A stretch of DNA of 64,000 bases, taken from positions 13,611,001 through 13,675,000 of the forward strand of contig NC_068976.1 of the NCBI RefSeq assembly GCF_016808095.1, read 5' to 3'. Below are positions 23,623 to 36,161 of the stretch, one piece after another. The notes under the pieces were generated by a model that did no database searches, was not told the origin of the DNA, and saw nothing but the letters and a program-made list of their open reading frames with translations. The translations under genes and the position numbers were made by a program. This DNA is from Vigna angularis. Taxonomy: Eukaryota > Streptophyta > Magnoliopsida > Fabales > Fabaceae. Every line of letters begins with the position of its first letter. Position 1 is the stretch's first letter.

Positions 23623-26600
23623 TTATGTTAATATTGACTTATCCATAATGCTCATACTTTCAACATGGCCAATAAAAGTTTTGGGCGGTAGTCCTTTAGT
23701 TAACGGATCTGCTATCATCAAATCCGTACCAATATGCTCAATCAACACTCTATGTTTCTGCACTTCTTCTTTGACCGACAAGTATTTCAAATCCATGTGT
23801 TTAGCACCCTTTGAGTACTTGTCATTTTTAGAGAAGAAGACGACTGCAGAATTATCACAATAAATCCTTATCGGCCTAGCAATACTGTCAATAATGCCAA
23901 GCCTCGATACAAAGTTCCGCAACCACAAAGCATGAACCGTGGCCTCAAAGCATGCCACGAATTCAACCTCCATGGGGGAAGTAGCAATGACTGATTGTTT
24001 TGCACTTTTCCAAGAAATTGCTCCTCCAGCTAATAGATAAACTTACCCAAATGTGGATTTTCTTGAATCCACACATCCAGCATAGTCTGAATCCGAGTAG
24101 CCAACCATCTCAAGATGATCTGACCTTCTATAGGTGAGCATGTATTCTTTGGTACCTTGTAAATACCTAAGAACTTTCTTTGCAGCTTTCCAATGATCCA
24201 TTTCAGGATTACTTTGATATCGGCCTAACATTCCAACAGCAAAACTGATATCTGGCCGAGTACAAGTTTGAGCATACATCAAACTCCCAACCACTGACGC
24301 ATAAGGAATAGACTCCATGGCCTTTCGTTCCAAATCATTCTTGGGACATTGCATTTGACTAAACTTGTCTTCTTTTTGAATTGGAACTATTCTAGGAGAA
24401 CATTTTTCCATTATGAATCTCTCTAACACTTTGTTAATATAGCCTTTTTGAGACAAACTTAACAATCCTTGTGTTCTATCACAAAATATTTCTATTCCTA
24501 TCACATAAGATGCCTCATTCATATCTTTCATTTCAAAGTTGCTAGAGAGAAACTTCTTTACATCATGTAACATACCAACATCATTAGCAGCAAGAAGAAT
24601 GTCGTCAACATATAGAACCAATATAACAAACTTACTCCCACTGATCTTTATATATATACACCGGTCAACGGTGTTCTCTACAAAACCATATGAAGTTATG
24701 GTATAATTAAATTTTAGATACCATTGTCGGGAAGCTTGTTTCAGTCCATATATTGATTTCTTCAATTTACACACCAAATTTTCTTTTCCGGTTATTGTGA
24801 AACCTTCTGGTTAGTTCATATAAACTTCCTCTTCTAAGTCACCATTCAGAAAAGCGGTCTTTACATCCATTTGGTGAAGCTCTAAATCATAATGAGCCAC
24901 CAAAGCCAAAACAATTCTCAAAGAGTCCTTCTTAGAAACAGGAGAAAAGGTCTCTTTGTAGTCAATGCCATCCTTTTGAGTGAAACCTTTGGTGACTAAT
25001 CTAGCTTTATACCTTTCAATATTGCCTTTTGAGTCATGTTTAGTCTTAAAGACCCATTTACAACCGACTCTTTTTGAACCCTTAGGCAATTCAACTAGAT
25101 CCCATACTTTATTGTCATCCATTGATTTTAATTCTTCTTTCATAGCATTCAACCAATTCTCTGAATAATTACTTTCAATGGCTTGTCTGAAAGAGACTGG
25201 ATCCTCATCAATGCTTAAGTCACATTTATGTTCAACAGAGTAAACCACATAATCATTCGAAATAGCAGGTCTTTTCTCCCTTACAGACCTTCTTAATGCT
25301 GCTTCTTGTGGCTCCTCTATCAATTGCTCATTTATGACTTGCTCATTTGTGACTTGCTCATTGTCAATTGGCTCAACATTTATATGTTCATTTTGTGGGA
25401 TTGGAACATTAACTTGTTGTCTCTGCTTGTTGTGTGACTGTGATACAACAAGAGGGATAACAACTTCAGAAGAGACATTAGATGTAGAAACACTATCAGT
25501 ATGCTCTTGAATATCCACTATTCGTGATTCCTCACTCCCACTAAATTGACCATTTTCAATGAACCGAGCATTTCCAGACTCAACTATTCTTGTACTATGG
25601 TTAGGGCAATAAAATCTATATCCCTTTGATTTTTCTGGATAACCGATGAAGTAACCACTAATGGTTCTTGCATCAAGCTTCTTTTCATGTGGATTATATA
25701 ACCTTACCTCTGTCGGACAACCCCAAACATGAAGATGTCTCAAACTGGGTTTCCTTCCAGTCCATAGTTCATAAGGAGTTTTAGAAACTGCTTTGCTAGG
25801 AACCCTGTTAACCAGATATACAACAGTCTTTAATGAATACATCCACAAAGATAAATGAATATTACTATGACTTAACATACTCCTAACCATATTCATAAGA
25901 GTACGATTCCGCCTTTCTGCTACACCATTTTGTTGTGGTGTACCGGGCATTGTATATTGTGCACAAATACCCCGACTTTCAAGAAACTTTGCAAATGGAC
26001 CTGGACATTGTCCATTCTCATCAGTTTTACCATAATATTCACCACCTCTATCAGATCTCACCAATTTTACTTTTTTATTTAATTGTCTTTCCACCTCATT
26101 TATGAACACATCAAGGGCATTCACTGATTGAGAATTTTCATGTAATAGATATATATAACAATAACGTGAGAAATCATCAATAAAGGAGATAAAATATTTT
26201 TCACCACTCCAGGATTTAATGTCAAAAGGACCACAAATATCAGTGTGTATTAACTCAAGAAGTTGACTACTTCTTGTGGCGGGATATTTTGATATGTGTT
26301 TTGTTTGTTTACCCTTAATACAATCAATACATACATTCCAATCATCAAAATCCAATTGAGGTAAAATTTCATTTTTTTACTAACCTCAACATCCTTTCTT
26401 TGGATATGTGACCTAATCTTTTATGCCATAAGAAAGCAGAACATTCTTTTCCTGCACCACAATTTCTATCAACAACATGTTCAACATTAAACAGGGATTC
26501 GGAAAAATTAACATCAAGATTTAAACGATATAAACCATCCAATAATGTACCAGAACCATAATAGTACGAAAGTTTATACAAATGAAAAATATCATTTTCA

Positions 26601-27634
26601 ATCTTAAAGTTAAAACCTAAATAATCCAACTTTGCAACAGAAATTAAATTTCTAGCACAACCAGGAACATAGAGACACTTTTCAAGATTCAGACAATAAC
26701 CAATGTCTAGAATCAATCTGTAAGTCCCAATTCCTTCTATCCATGCCTTCACTCTGTTCCCCATATATAAATACTTTTCAGTTCCTTTTATGGGCTGGAT
26801 TGAAAGGAATCCCTGCATAATATTAGAAACATGAGTGGTAGCTCCAGAATCCAACCACCAGGTATTATTAGGCACTGCAATTATATTTGCTTCAAAACTT
26901 ACAGAAACATAAAAAGTACCTTTCTTTTCGAACCAAGATTTTCTTTTTGGACAATCTTTCTTGAAGTGACCTACTTTCTTGCAAAAGAAACATTTATGGT
27001 CCTTCTAGATATTGCCCTTATTCACTTTCATTGGGGCTTTGTCCTTCTTGTTCTTCTTTCCTGATTTAGCTTTACTGAAGCTAGCACCTTCATGAGTTGT
27101 GAGATGGATAGAATGATCTTTCATTTTCTTCAATCTCCCTTCCTCTTGTACCAACATGGCTTTGATTCCTTGAAAGTTCCATTTATCCTTAAGAGTGTTA
27201 TAGTTCACTTGGAACTGGCCAAATTCAGGAGGAAGAGAGTTCATGATGAACTGTACTAGAAAAGACTCATTCACCTTCATTCCCATTTACTTCAATCTTG
27301 CTGCTATATTAGCCATTCTAGTTACATGGTCATGTATGGGCTGTGACTAGTCAAAATTTTTGGTAGTCAGCTCACTCATAAGAGTTCCTACAATAGACTT
27401 GTCAGTTATGTCTGATTGTGAGTACTCCTTGATCAGTTTCATGAATTCCTTTGCGTTTTCTGTTTTAGGCATAGAAGGCTTTACATTCTCTGCCATAGGC
27501 ATGCGCATCAAGTTTAGTGACAGCCTGTTAGACCTATGCCAAGCCTCATAAAGAGACTTCTCATCACTAGTACTAGTCTCTGTAATGGCTGTGGGCATTT
27601 CATCCATCATAATTGCCATGTCCAAGTCTAACAC
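23623..27634 (-). pseudogene. Copia gag-pol polyprotein, decayed
   Basis: Reading leftward there is gag (27634-27006) with a CCHC knuckle (CFFCKKVGHFKKDC), protease (WWLDSGATTHVS near 26860), the GAG-pre-integrase block, the integrase core (HTDICGPF, IDDFSRYCYIY, near 26250-26160), reverse transcriptase (KARLVTKGF, LYVDDILLAA) and RNase H (YSDSDYAG, IYCDNSAVV). In-frame stops occur near 27346, 27286, 27006, 24811 and 24040. The frame also shifts near 26370 in a run of A. The catalytic motifs themselves are largely preserved. Confidence 0.93.
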
Positions 27635-28917
27635 ACCCAGTTGGAACTGGATTTGTTCTTACTAATCAGCATAATTGAGCTCATTAAACTTGATCATATT
27701 GTTGCTCAAACCTGATAAATTCATGTAAGCTAGAAATAATACACAAGCTCATACATTAATGCTTTGATAAAATTAATGGATTCAAACAAATTACTACACT
27801 AGTCATACATTCAAGTTCACCTTTGGGTGACACTTAAACTGATAGGTAATCATTTAAGTCATTCATTTAAGTTCACCTTTGGGTGATTCTTAAACTGACA
27901 AATTCCATAACACTTTAATAAACAATCAATCATACTTAAGTCTATATGTATGTTATCTTTGGATATACAAACATATTTACTAAGTACATGAATGTCTCAC
28001 TTTAATGTCATCAATTCCAAACAATGGTTCACCTTTGGGTAATCCATAACATCCTTATATCAATGACTAATAACTATATATATATTCATAATTTAACATC
28101 CTTTATATTATGAATAATTTTCACAATAACATGAACAATTTAAAAAAACAACGAAATTGCTAAAACTTTTAATTTTGATTAGAATTATAACTCATCCGAA
28201 ATTCAACTTAATTGAATTTCCTTCATCCAAGATTAATAAACAATTACATATAATTCATAAAAAAAAATTATACCATGCACTTTTCAAGTTAAAAACATTC
28301 AACTTTTAATTCACATTTGAAATTTCATTAGCGCAACAGTAAAAGTGTTTTACTGTGAGAATATGGGCACAACCATAAAGTTGTTTTTTGGCAAAATTAA
28401 ATTCCCGACTTGCGACTTCCAAAAGAAATTCACGTTACAGTGAATATTCTTTTACTTTCATCAATAAAAGCAATTGAAATCATAAAACCCTGCGACTTTA
28501 ATTTTCTTTCATGCAGGATTTAATCTGGTTACTACGCAAGGAATTTCAATTTTGACATAAGACAACTTTAATGAACTTTAATGTGTTATGCACAGATCAA
28601 AATCACATTAATGTAATAATCAAATAATAAAAAAAAATAACTTGCTGCTTCCAGGATGAATGAAATTCACGTTATAGTGAATTAAAAAAATATCATGCAA
28701 TAGTACAAAAATTTGCTTTCCTGTGACGCGGGAAAATCAAAATTTAAAAAACTTCCGGCTGTGAGATTCACATTACAGTGAATCTAATTTTCTTTCATGC
28801 CAATAAAAATAATTAAACATCTGAAAATTAAAATCCCTAAATTTTATAATTCAAAAAATTAGGGTTTCACAAAATTGAGAAAATTACCATTCATGGAGAA
28901 TCATAAAATTCAGAACC
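27635..28917 (-). other. Copia 5' untranslated leader
   Basis: About 1.3 kb between the primer-binding site and the gag start holds no open frame. It contains several GCACAACCATAAAG-type AT-rich stretches and repeats TTCACCTTTGGGTGA-like motifs at 27821, 27870 and 28030. Confidence 0.6.
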
Positions 28918-28932
28918 TGGCTCTGATACCAC
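28918..28932 (-). other. Primer-binding site of the copia element
   Basis: The minus strand reads TGGTATCAGAGCCAGG next to the 5' LTR, the usual initiator-tRNA-Met match of plant copia elements. Confidence 0.9.
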
Positions 28933-28933
28933 T

Positions 28934-29405
28934 TGTAAGCAATTCTTTAATTTTCAATTGAATGAGAAACACACACAGGATCTTGAATTTTCATGATACT
29001 CACTATTCTCTCATACACAGTAGAAAAGAACTTACTTGGATCCATTGTATAGTTTATTCGTGTTAATGTTCTCCCTTCTCTTACTCCTCTTTAATGCTTT
29101 CTTGATGATATACAAATCAGAGGGATGTCACAGTTTCTTTTCTTTTCAGAGAACGTAACATTTCTTTCTCTTTTTTCATAAACTTAACCTGTAGTCAAAC
29201 CTTTTCCCTCTTTTATGATATTTAATCAACTTTAATAAAATACTAAAATGTCTTTTATTGAAGTGAGAAGAGAGGGATTAATTTTAATAACTAAACCCTA
29301 TAACTTTAATACATTATATTCTAATAATCATCACATTAGAATCTGTACATCAAAATTATACTTTAAATTACATAAACCAATCTTAAATATTAATATAATT
29401 TAACA
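28934..29405 (-). repeat. 5' LTR of the copia element
   Basis: 472 bases. It is the first LTR in the direction of transcription and directly abuts the primer-binding site. Confidence 0.94.
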
Positions 29406-29853
29406 CATATCATAATCCAATAAAATGCTTTGAATAATCTTGTATCTTTCCATATATGAAAGCATGGCGCCTTACTATCTCTAAAGTTTGTCTTTGACAT
29501 GATACTATCAAACTAATATAATATTGTATTATTAAATGAGACAAAGAAAGATACATATATTTTCTTTAGAAATCTAACAAAACAAATTGGAAATGAATAT
29601 AAACAATAAATTTTTACTTCTCTTTTCTTTAGAAATAACACAAAACATGTGAAAAAAAATGAATACAAATAATGAGTTTTACTATTGAAAAAAAAAGAAC
29701 TTAACAATTAGAAGAGATAATATAAAAAAATATGTTAATTTTTTCCAATATACATCAGTTTTTTTTATTATATTTAATTTTATGCTTCAATATTTATTAA
29801 AATTTAACGATATGCATATAAAAAAAATTAAAAATCCTCTTCATTTAATTATC

Positions 29854-29856
<3 letters not shown>

Positions 29857-29884
<28 letters not shown>
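29857..29884. repeat. (AT)n microsatellite
   Basis: Fourteen uninterrupted AT units. Confidence 0.95.
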
Positions 29885-29888
<4 letters not shown>

Positions 29889-30559
29889 AGATGGATGGAT
29901 ATAGATATAACAAGTGCAAAGATACTTGAGTATTAAGATCTCGAACTTCATACTCGTGTATTCGAGTTTTTCTTCAAAAAAAATTTCCTACTGGTATGCC
30001 TTGAATTCATTAAACTTTTCCTCAAATTGCATCCCGAGGAGAACATCCTAACTTAATGATTCGACACTTGTTCTTTGTGGTGCACCGTGCAATGTTTTCT
30101 TTTGTGTAAGTCTCATTTGATGCACCTGCTATTAATTTTTTTATCCAGACTAGGAGAATTAATTACATTTACTTTTGTATAGATAAAACAAAAACATTTC
30201 TTTTAAATTATTAATAAATAGGTACTTGTACTATACCTCAAGATTTTAAACTATGTTAAGATGCAATATAGTTTCTAATTCTACTTTAAAAGGCTATATC
30301 TCTGAAAAAAAGTTAAAAGAACTGATTAATTGATTTTTTTGAATACATTTTATATAAAGAAGTTGTATAAAGAGAAGAAGATGAATAATTTTTATACACT
30401 TTTTTGCTTCTTTTTAAACTCTTAAGACATATATTTGAAAATATCTTTTACAAGTTTTAAGAAGTTTATTGTATTATTTTCGTATGTTCTCTACGAGTGT
30501 AATTTTCTATCTTATAAACCTTCAAAAAAACTTTGTTGTTTTAGATTCAAAATTGAATT

Positions 30560-30960
30560 CAAATACTTATAAAGTTTAACTTAGTGGAGTTAAACGTTCT
30601 AGTTAGTTGGATTAGTGTTGGTACTAGGAGTGGTGAAACTCGTCTAACTAGTTTGACTAGTTTGTAAACAAAGAGTGATTAAACTTATTTTTGGTGAACC
30701 CCTTAAAGGATTTTAAGGAAAAACTAGACGTAGCTTAGGTTGCAGGGAACCAGTATGTGCTTTACCATCTTTGTGTTTAAACAAGTTTTCCATTCAATAC
30801 TTTCTATAAAGCCCAAGGGTTTAACTATTGTTGCAGATCGTTTAACCCTTGCAAATTAATATTAAACACTATTAGTAAAAAGTTTTTAACACTATTCAAA
30901 CCCCTCTTTTCTAGTGTTTTCTTGTGTTTCATTATCTCTAGTCAATATGAGACTCTTAAC
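30560..30960 (+). mobile_element. Possible LTR-retrotransposon remnant
   Basis: The stretch with GGATTTTAAGGAAAAACTAG, ACGTAGCTTAGGTTGCAGGG, AACCAGTATGTGCTT and then CAAACCCCTCTTTTCTAGTG resembles the LTR 3' part of plant Maximus/SIRE-type copia elements as I remember it. No partner LTR or primer-binding site is visible nearby, so it would be a solo or truncated remnant. Confidence 0.35.
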
Positions 30961-32143
30961 ACACTCTCTTCACGCTAAGGTATATACATTTTGAACGTGA
31001 GACATTAATAGGTGGTCAAACAGAGATCCGAAAACGAGTGGAACAATAGACACAAAAAACATCAAATTTCGTTAGAATATGCTCTAACATAACTATAATA
31101 TGATGTTAATAAGTGAAATTTAAGTCTAACTCAATTTTACAAACCCTTCTCCAAAATGAAAATAAAGGAATATGTGTAAGCAAGGAGCCTATGAACTAGA
31201 AGCATATTGGTTTGGTTCATCCTTTCCAATATCAAAATTCCTCCAAAACTTGATGATATGGAGACTTTCTTCCTCTGTGGATCTTTGGACAACAATCTTA
31301 GAACCATATCCTTTATTTCTCATTTGTTGGCTTATCTATACTAGTATTATGTTTACGATCTGTTTCGGTTTATGGGGTCGATGTTAAGTATTCTCTCCAG
31401 AATTGTCTCCAAATTCCAAGCTTAGGTTAAGAGTTTTGTCTTTAGTCTTCTTCTTACACCGTTCGTTCAAGCTTGGTGCTACATGCAGAAAGTACTCTGA
31501 TGTCAAAGTCAATATTTGTCTGAATACTGATAGCAATAAATGCGTAGTCAAAAGTAACCAACTACCTGAATATCAAACCTGTAATTATAGATTTTGAGAT
31601 GGGTTTCCGATTAGTACTGACCTAATTACGATCCAAACAATAATGACCTGACTTAGGACTAACATAATTATTCTTATTACTAATCTTGTCTGTGATTAGA
31701 CCGATTCGATCCGTTGGTCATTTTGCATTGGATCAAGAGACATGTTGACTACTCGGTCCATATCTTCCAAGACACATGTTTAATCCAATATATTAAAATC
31801 AATTTTCACACCGTGTTTAATCTCCAAAGACAACAATGGAGCTTGGACATTTCACACTTTTCTTTTGAGTATCTTCATGAAAGTAGAATGCTTAATCAAA
31901 AGTAAAAGAAAAAGGGAACTCATGCAACTCCAACAATGGGAGAGAGTGAAGTGAATCCAATGCATTCATAAACACATTTTTGCTTAACAATTTGTAATAT
32001 TTGACAAAATTAGTAGAAAGTAAGTTCCAGTGTTTGTTATGGTACCTTACATTATGCAAAGAATCAACAATTGAAGGCTTTTATTTATTTTTTATTTGAA
32101 GTTATTGAAAGGCAATAATATTCAGTGTCGCGTTTCTCCTATG

Positions 32144-32161
32144 ATATATATATATATATAT
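32144..32161. repeat. Short (AT)n microsatellite
   Basis: Nine AT units. Confidence 0.9.
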
Positions 32162-35100
32162 GGAGTGATAAATATTCTCCAAAAGATTAACAACATACTA
32201 CCTATAGCATGATCAAAATCTTAAATTGATGTTGAACAGTTTTTTTTCAACACCTTACAGTGAATAATACTCCAATAAACTTTCTCCAAATAAGACTGCA
32301 CTTTCTTGTTTGAAAACTATTAAAAATATTTTTTTTACGTGTAAAAAAGTTTTTGGAATGACTAAAAAATTAATTATTACTAATTATAATAAATTATGAT
32401 GTTCTTTATATAATCTATAAATATAACTTATTATATGCGGAAGTGTAGTTTTTAAAAATACACATAATTGATTATTAATGAAATATATGAAATTAATTTT
32501 TTATTATAATAATTCATTATTTATATAGATTTTTTTTATATTTTCACAATTATAAAAGATTTTATAATTTTATATCATTCCTATATATTTTTATACAAAT
32601 GATTTTTTATAAATTTTTATAGTTAAAAATATTTTGTTAAATATTTTTAAAATTATTTTATAAATATTGGCGAGTAGATATTAAAATAATATATAGGTAC
32701 CGCATAACACGCACAAATATGGAAATAGTTATGAGACAAATTATATTTATCTAAAGAAGAATAAAAAAATATTACTACATGTATCTACCCGCCCTTGTCA
32801 TCCTTATAACTTTTTAATTGATTGAGTTTTTTTTTTCTTTATTACTTTGCTACTTATATTCTTTATCCTCTTAAATTTTTGTAGAAGATATGATTTATGT
32901 TAAATTTCATATATTTTAATTCGTAAACTGTGTTCACAAATCAAATTAAAAAAAATGTTTATAGATATCACATCAAATTCATTTTGATACATATGTATTT
33001 AATATTATATTTTGAATTTTATCTTTATTAATGATAAAAAATAAATTTTAATATTACAAATGTAATTATAGAATATACAATATACACTTGGTAAGTTTCA
33101 AATTTTAACTTTGAAAAATTCCCTCTCAATTCGATAAATGAATGATATTTAACAATTTTTACATTAATTATATTTCACAAAAATTTAAAATTAAATAATA
33201 AGTAGGTTACAATTATTTACAAATATGTGTTAGCACTAATTTCAACAATTAATTTTAATTTACTTATTAAATTTTGAAAAGATTTATTAAACTTAAGAAA
33301 GCAAACCAGGTTAGAATCTCTACCAGTTTGCGACTGATCTTGAAGTAGTTTGGCAAAACTTTTACTAAAATTAATCTCCTTCCAAAAATCAAATTATGTT
33401 AATGATTAAAGGTTAATTACCTTCTTTTTTTGTTATAAAATTATAAGACGATTTTTGTTTTGTTTTTTATCTCAAACTTTGATTTTTTGAATTTCTTTAA
33501 TTGATAGATGTTAATTGTTAATATTTTATTGGTGAAAGAAGTTCAACCGACAATCTTTCTCACACATTATTTTTTTCAATTTTAACATTAAATCATCTTA
33601 TAATTCCATAATTTAAATCTTTATGTATTAACGTAATTCTTTTCGTCCAACAACAACTTTTTTAGAAACATAAATCATGTTGGATGCAATCTACAAATTT
33701 AATTTCTATGAACGTCTTACTAATATGATTAATAATTTGTCTTGGTTAAAAAACAATTACTACTATTGAATGAGAATTACTGCCTCCATACATTTATTAA
33801 ATATAAGAACAAAATGAAAGTTTGAGATAGATATAAAAGAAACGTAATTAATTCATAGTTAAAACTGCTAATTATCTGATAAAATTTTGTGTGGTTCTGA
33901 AGGAGAAAAAGAAATGTTTGATCTGAATATGAGTATATGGCTGTCACAGGCTGTGTTTGTGAATGGAGATAGAAAAGCATATTTGCTTTTTGGTTTGAAG
34001 TCTCTTAGCAATTACAGCGATGTTAAAACTTCATTATCAGTCACTCTTCTTCATCTTTCACACTCTCACGGACTCACTTTATCTCTACTTTTTAGGTAGA
34101 GAGAATGTTTGGCATGAATAATCAATCAATGTCAGACATCCACCATTAACAAAACATCCACAGAGACACAATATTATTTTCTATACCCTCTTCGTGTAAA
34201 CTTTCTATCATTTTTCTTATACTACTCTTTCTCTTTCTCTCTTATCAATTATCATTTTTCTATTCAATTTTTTTATTATATTTTTAAAATAGACTCATAC
34301 TCACTAACTTTAATATTTTCAAATATATTAAAATAATTTTTACAATATCAATATTAGTGTATTTTTAGTACTCTAGGACAGCATAAAAACATCCATATTG
34401 AATCTGAACTCCTGTATCTTTGTTACGTACAGAAGATAAGTTCATGTTATCTGTTATATTTTTATACAAAGGCTATGCTCTGATTAAAATATGAAAAAAA
34501 ATCTATCACAAGTCACATCATAAAAAATACATTTTATGCATCTAAGTACAAGATATTCTCTTTTAACTGCTAAAACATCTCATACTTATATTACTTAATG
34601 AATTTCTTACTCTATATATATGTTATATATAGTTATTTATATTAACTTATATCTCAAATCAAATATATTATGTATCACTGTAAAATAATACAGTTAAACC
34701 ATGGATTTTTGTGTGTGTATTTTTATGAACCTAATATAGAATATACAGTGGTCAAGTTTATTTTCTAATTTCAATTAAAATGTATGTTTAGCATGTCTGT
34801 ACATAAATTAAAATAAATAACCATATAAAATTACACAGAGTACTATATTTTGAATTTTATGTAGGAATAATTAAATTGGTAAAACATTGTCAAAAAATGA
34901 TTGATGGAGATTAAGATATGGTTGGTCTAAATAAAACTAGCTTGGATATCTTAAATAAAATACTGAATTTGAATCTTATAAATTAAAAATTATAACTAAT
35001 TTAAAAAGTCACTAAAAATAATCATGCTATAGATATTAGTTAAAGTCAGTTTGATAGTATTGAGATTCATGTTTAATTAAATGTAAACCTAGAATTTACA

Positions 35101-35203
35101 TCTAAGTATTTTCTTAAGACTGCTACTTTTAATAATTTAATTTTTTTCATATGTAAAATGTGAATCATAACTCTAAATAACAACGTTTATATCAAACACA
35201 TTG

Positions 35204-35533
35204 TATAAATATGGTCACCACAAAGTTGACCCACAGAAGAAAGAAAATCATCAAGCTATTATGCAATGTGCAATAATTGAGGAAGAAAGAAAAAATTGAA
35301 GAGTGGAATAGAAAATGATAATGTTATAATGTGCAATTATTGAGGAAGAAAATTTTATAAAAGAAAAACTGGAGGTAGAGAAAAAAAAGGGGAAAAGACA
35401 GAAAGTGCACTTCAGAAGAAGCCAGTTTGGCTTGTGCTTTGGTCTCTTGTACGTGCCATCTTCAAACACATCCTTTTCCTCATCCACATTCCAATCTCTT
35501 CTCTCTCTCTTTCTCTCTTTCTATCTCTCTCCC
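35204..35533 (+). promoter_or_regulatory. Candidate promoter and CT-rich leader of the IDD gene
   Basis: TATAAATA occurs at 35204-35211. A CT-rich tract runs from about 35493 to 35533 (CTCTTCTCTCTCTCTTTCTC), typical of plant 5' leaders and of GAGA-type sites. A 23-base motif containing ATGTGCAAT and ATTGAGGAAGAAA is repeated around 35265 and 35329. The transcription start itself cannot be fixed from the sequence. Confidence 0.45.
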
Positions 35534-35757
35534 TTCACACACTCACAAACTCAAACTTCCTCAAGTAGGTAGCTAATAATTTAACTCATACACTTCTCAC
35601 CATTCTCTTGTTTTCTTTTGGTTACTCACATTAAAGACTAGTCTTAGATACTGAGATCTACTTAAAGAATTTACTTACCTCATATGTGTTTTTCTTCACA
35701 CTCTTATACCAGGTCATGCTTCATCTTTCATGTTTGATGCTTGCTGCTTGATGCTTC

Positions 35758-35952
35758 ATGCTTCATGCTTTTCATGTTAGATGCTACTTACCAACAACAA
35801 CTTCTCAAGGCAAAGGCAATCCTTCTCGGGATCCATTCACCTTTCTCAGCTTTTTCCTCTTTCTCTCTCTCTTTCACTCTTGGTGGTTTTCTCAAGAATT
35901 TCTGAAAAGTTTGAAGAATAGAGAAAGCTATATAAGTAAGCAGGATCCATGA
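35758..35952 (+). other. 64-codon upstream open frame in the IDD leader
   Basis: If transcription starts near the CT-rich tract, this ATG-initiated frame precedes the main start. It follows a tandem array of GATGCTTCATGCTTC units (35715-35790) that supplies several further upstream ATGs. It shows no recognised domain. Splicing of the leader could remove it. Confidence 0.35.
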
Positions 35953-36161
35953 CCTCAACAAAATCAGATCCATTCATTTCCTTACCTTATAGTATTACCC
36001 TTTTCACCTGCAAGATCTCAGAAATTCTTTTGGTTCAAATACCTTTATTTTCTCATCAACATATATATATATGTGTGAATATCTCACCTTTGTGCAGTGT
36101 AGTTTGGTTTCTTTACCTAATCTATTTGTATATATAGGTTTCTGTGGTGGTGAAAGAAAAC

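Larger units (their letters stand above)
22791..29405 (-). mobile_element. Full-length Ty1/copia LTR retrotransposon
   Basis: Two direct LTRs (22791-23276 and 28934-29405) begin TGTAAGCAATTC and end TTAACA or TAACA. CATAT flanks the element on both sides (22786-22790 and 29406-29410), a 5-base target duplication. On the minus strand the sequence after the 5' LTR reads TGGTATCAGAGCC, complementary to the 3' end of initiator methionine tRNA. AAGTGGGAGAA lies just before the 3' LTR as the polypurine tract. Protein domain order is gag, protease, integrase, reverse transcriptase, RNase H, which defines copia. The polyprotein is decayed. Confidence 0.96.
29406..35203. other. Long AT-rich intergenic region
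   Basis: Nearly 6 kb with no recognisable gene. It contains two short AT microsatellites and a possible LTR remnant at about 30560-30960, listed separately. The short open frames around 31172-31905 and 33887-34099 show no family resemblance that I recognise and are probably chance. Confidence 0.55.

Noticed and set aside
31172..31905. Three short open frames on the plus strand
   Set aside because: No motif, no splice pattern linking them and no similarity that I recognise; this is the number expected by chance.
36144..36161. Upstream in-frame start for the IDD protein
   Set aside because: The upstream codons are GTG GTG GTG AAA; the first ATG of the frame is at 36162 and gives the family-typical Ser-rich start.
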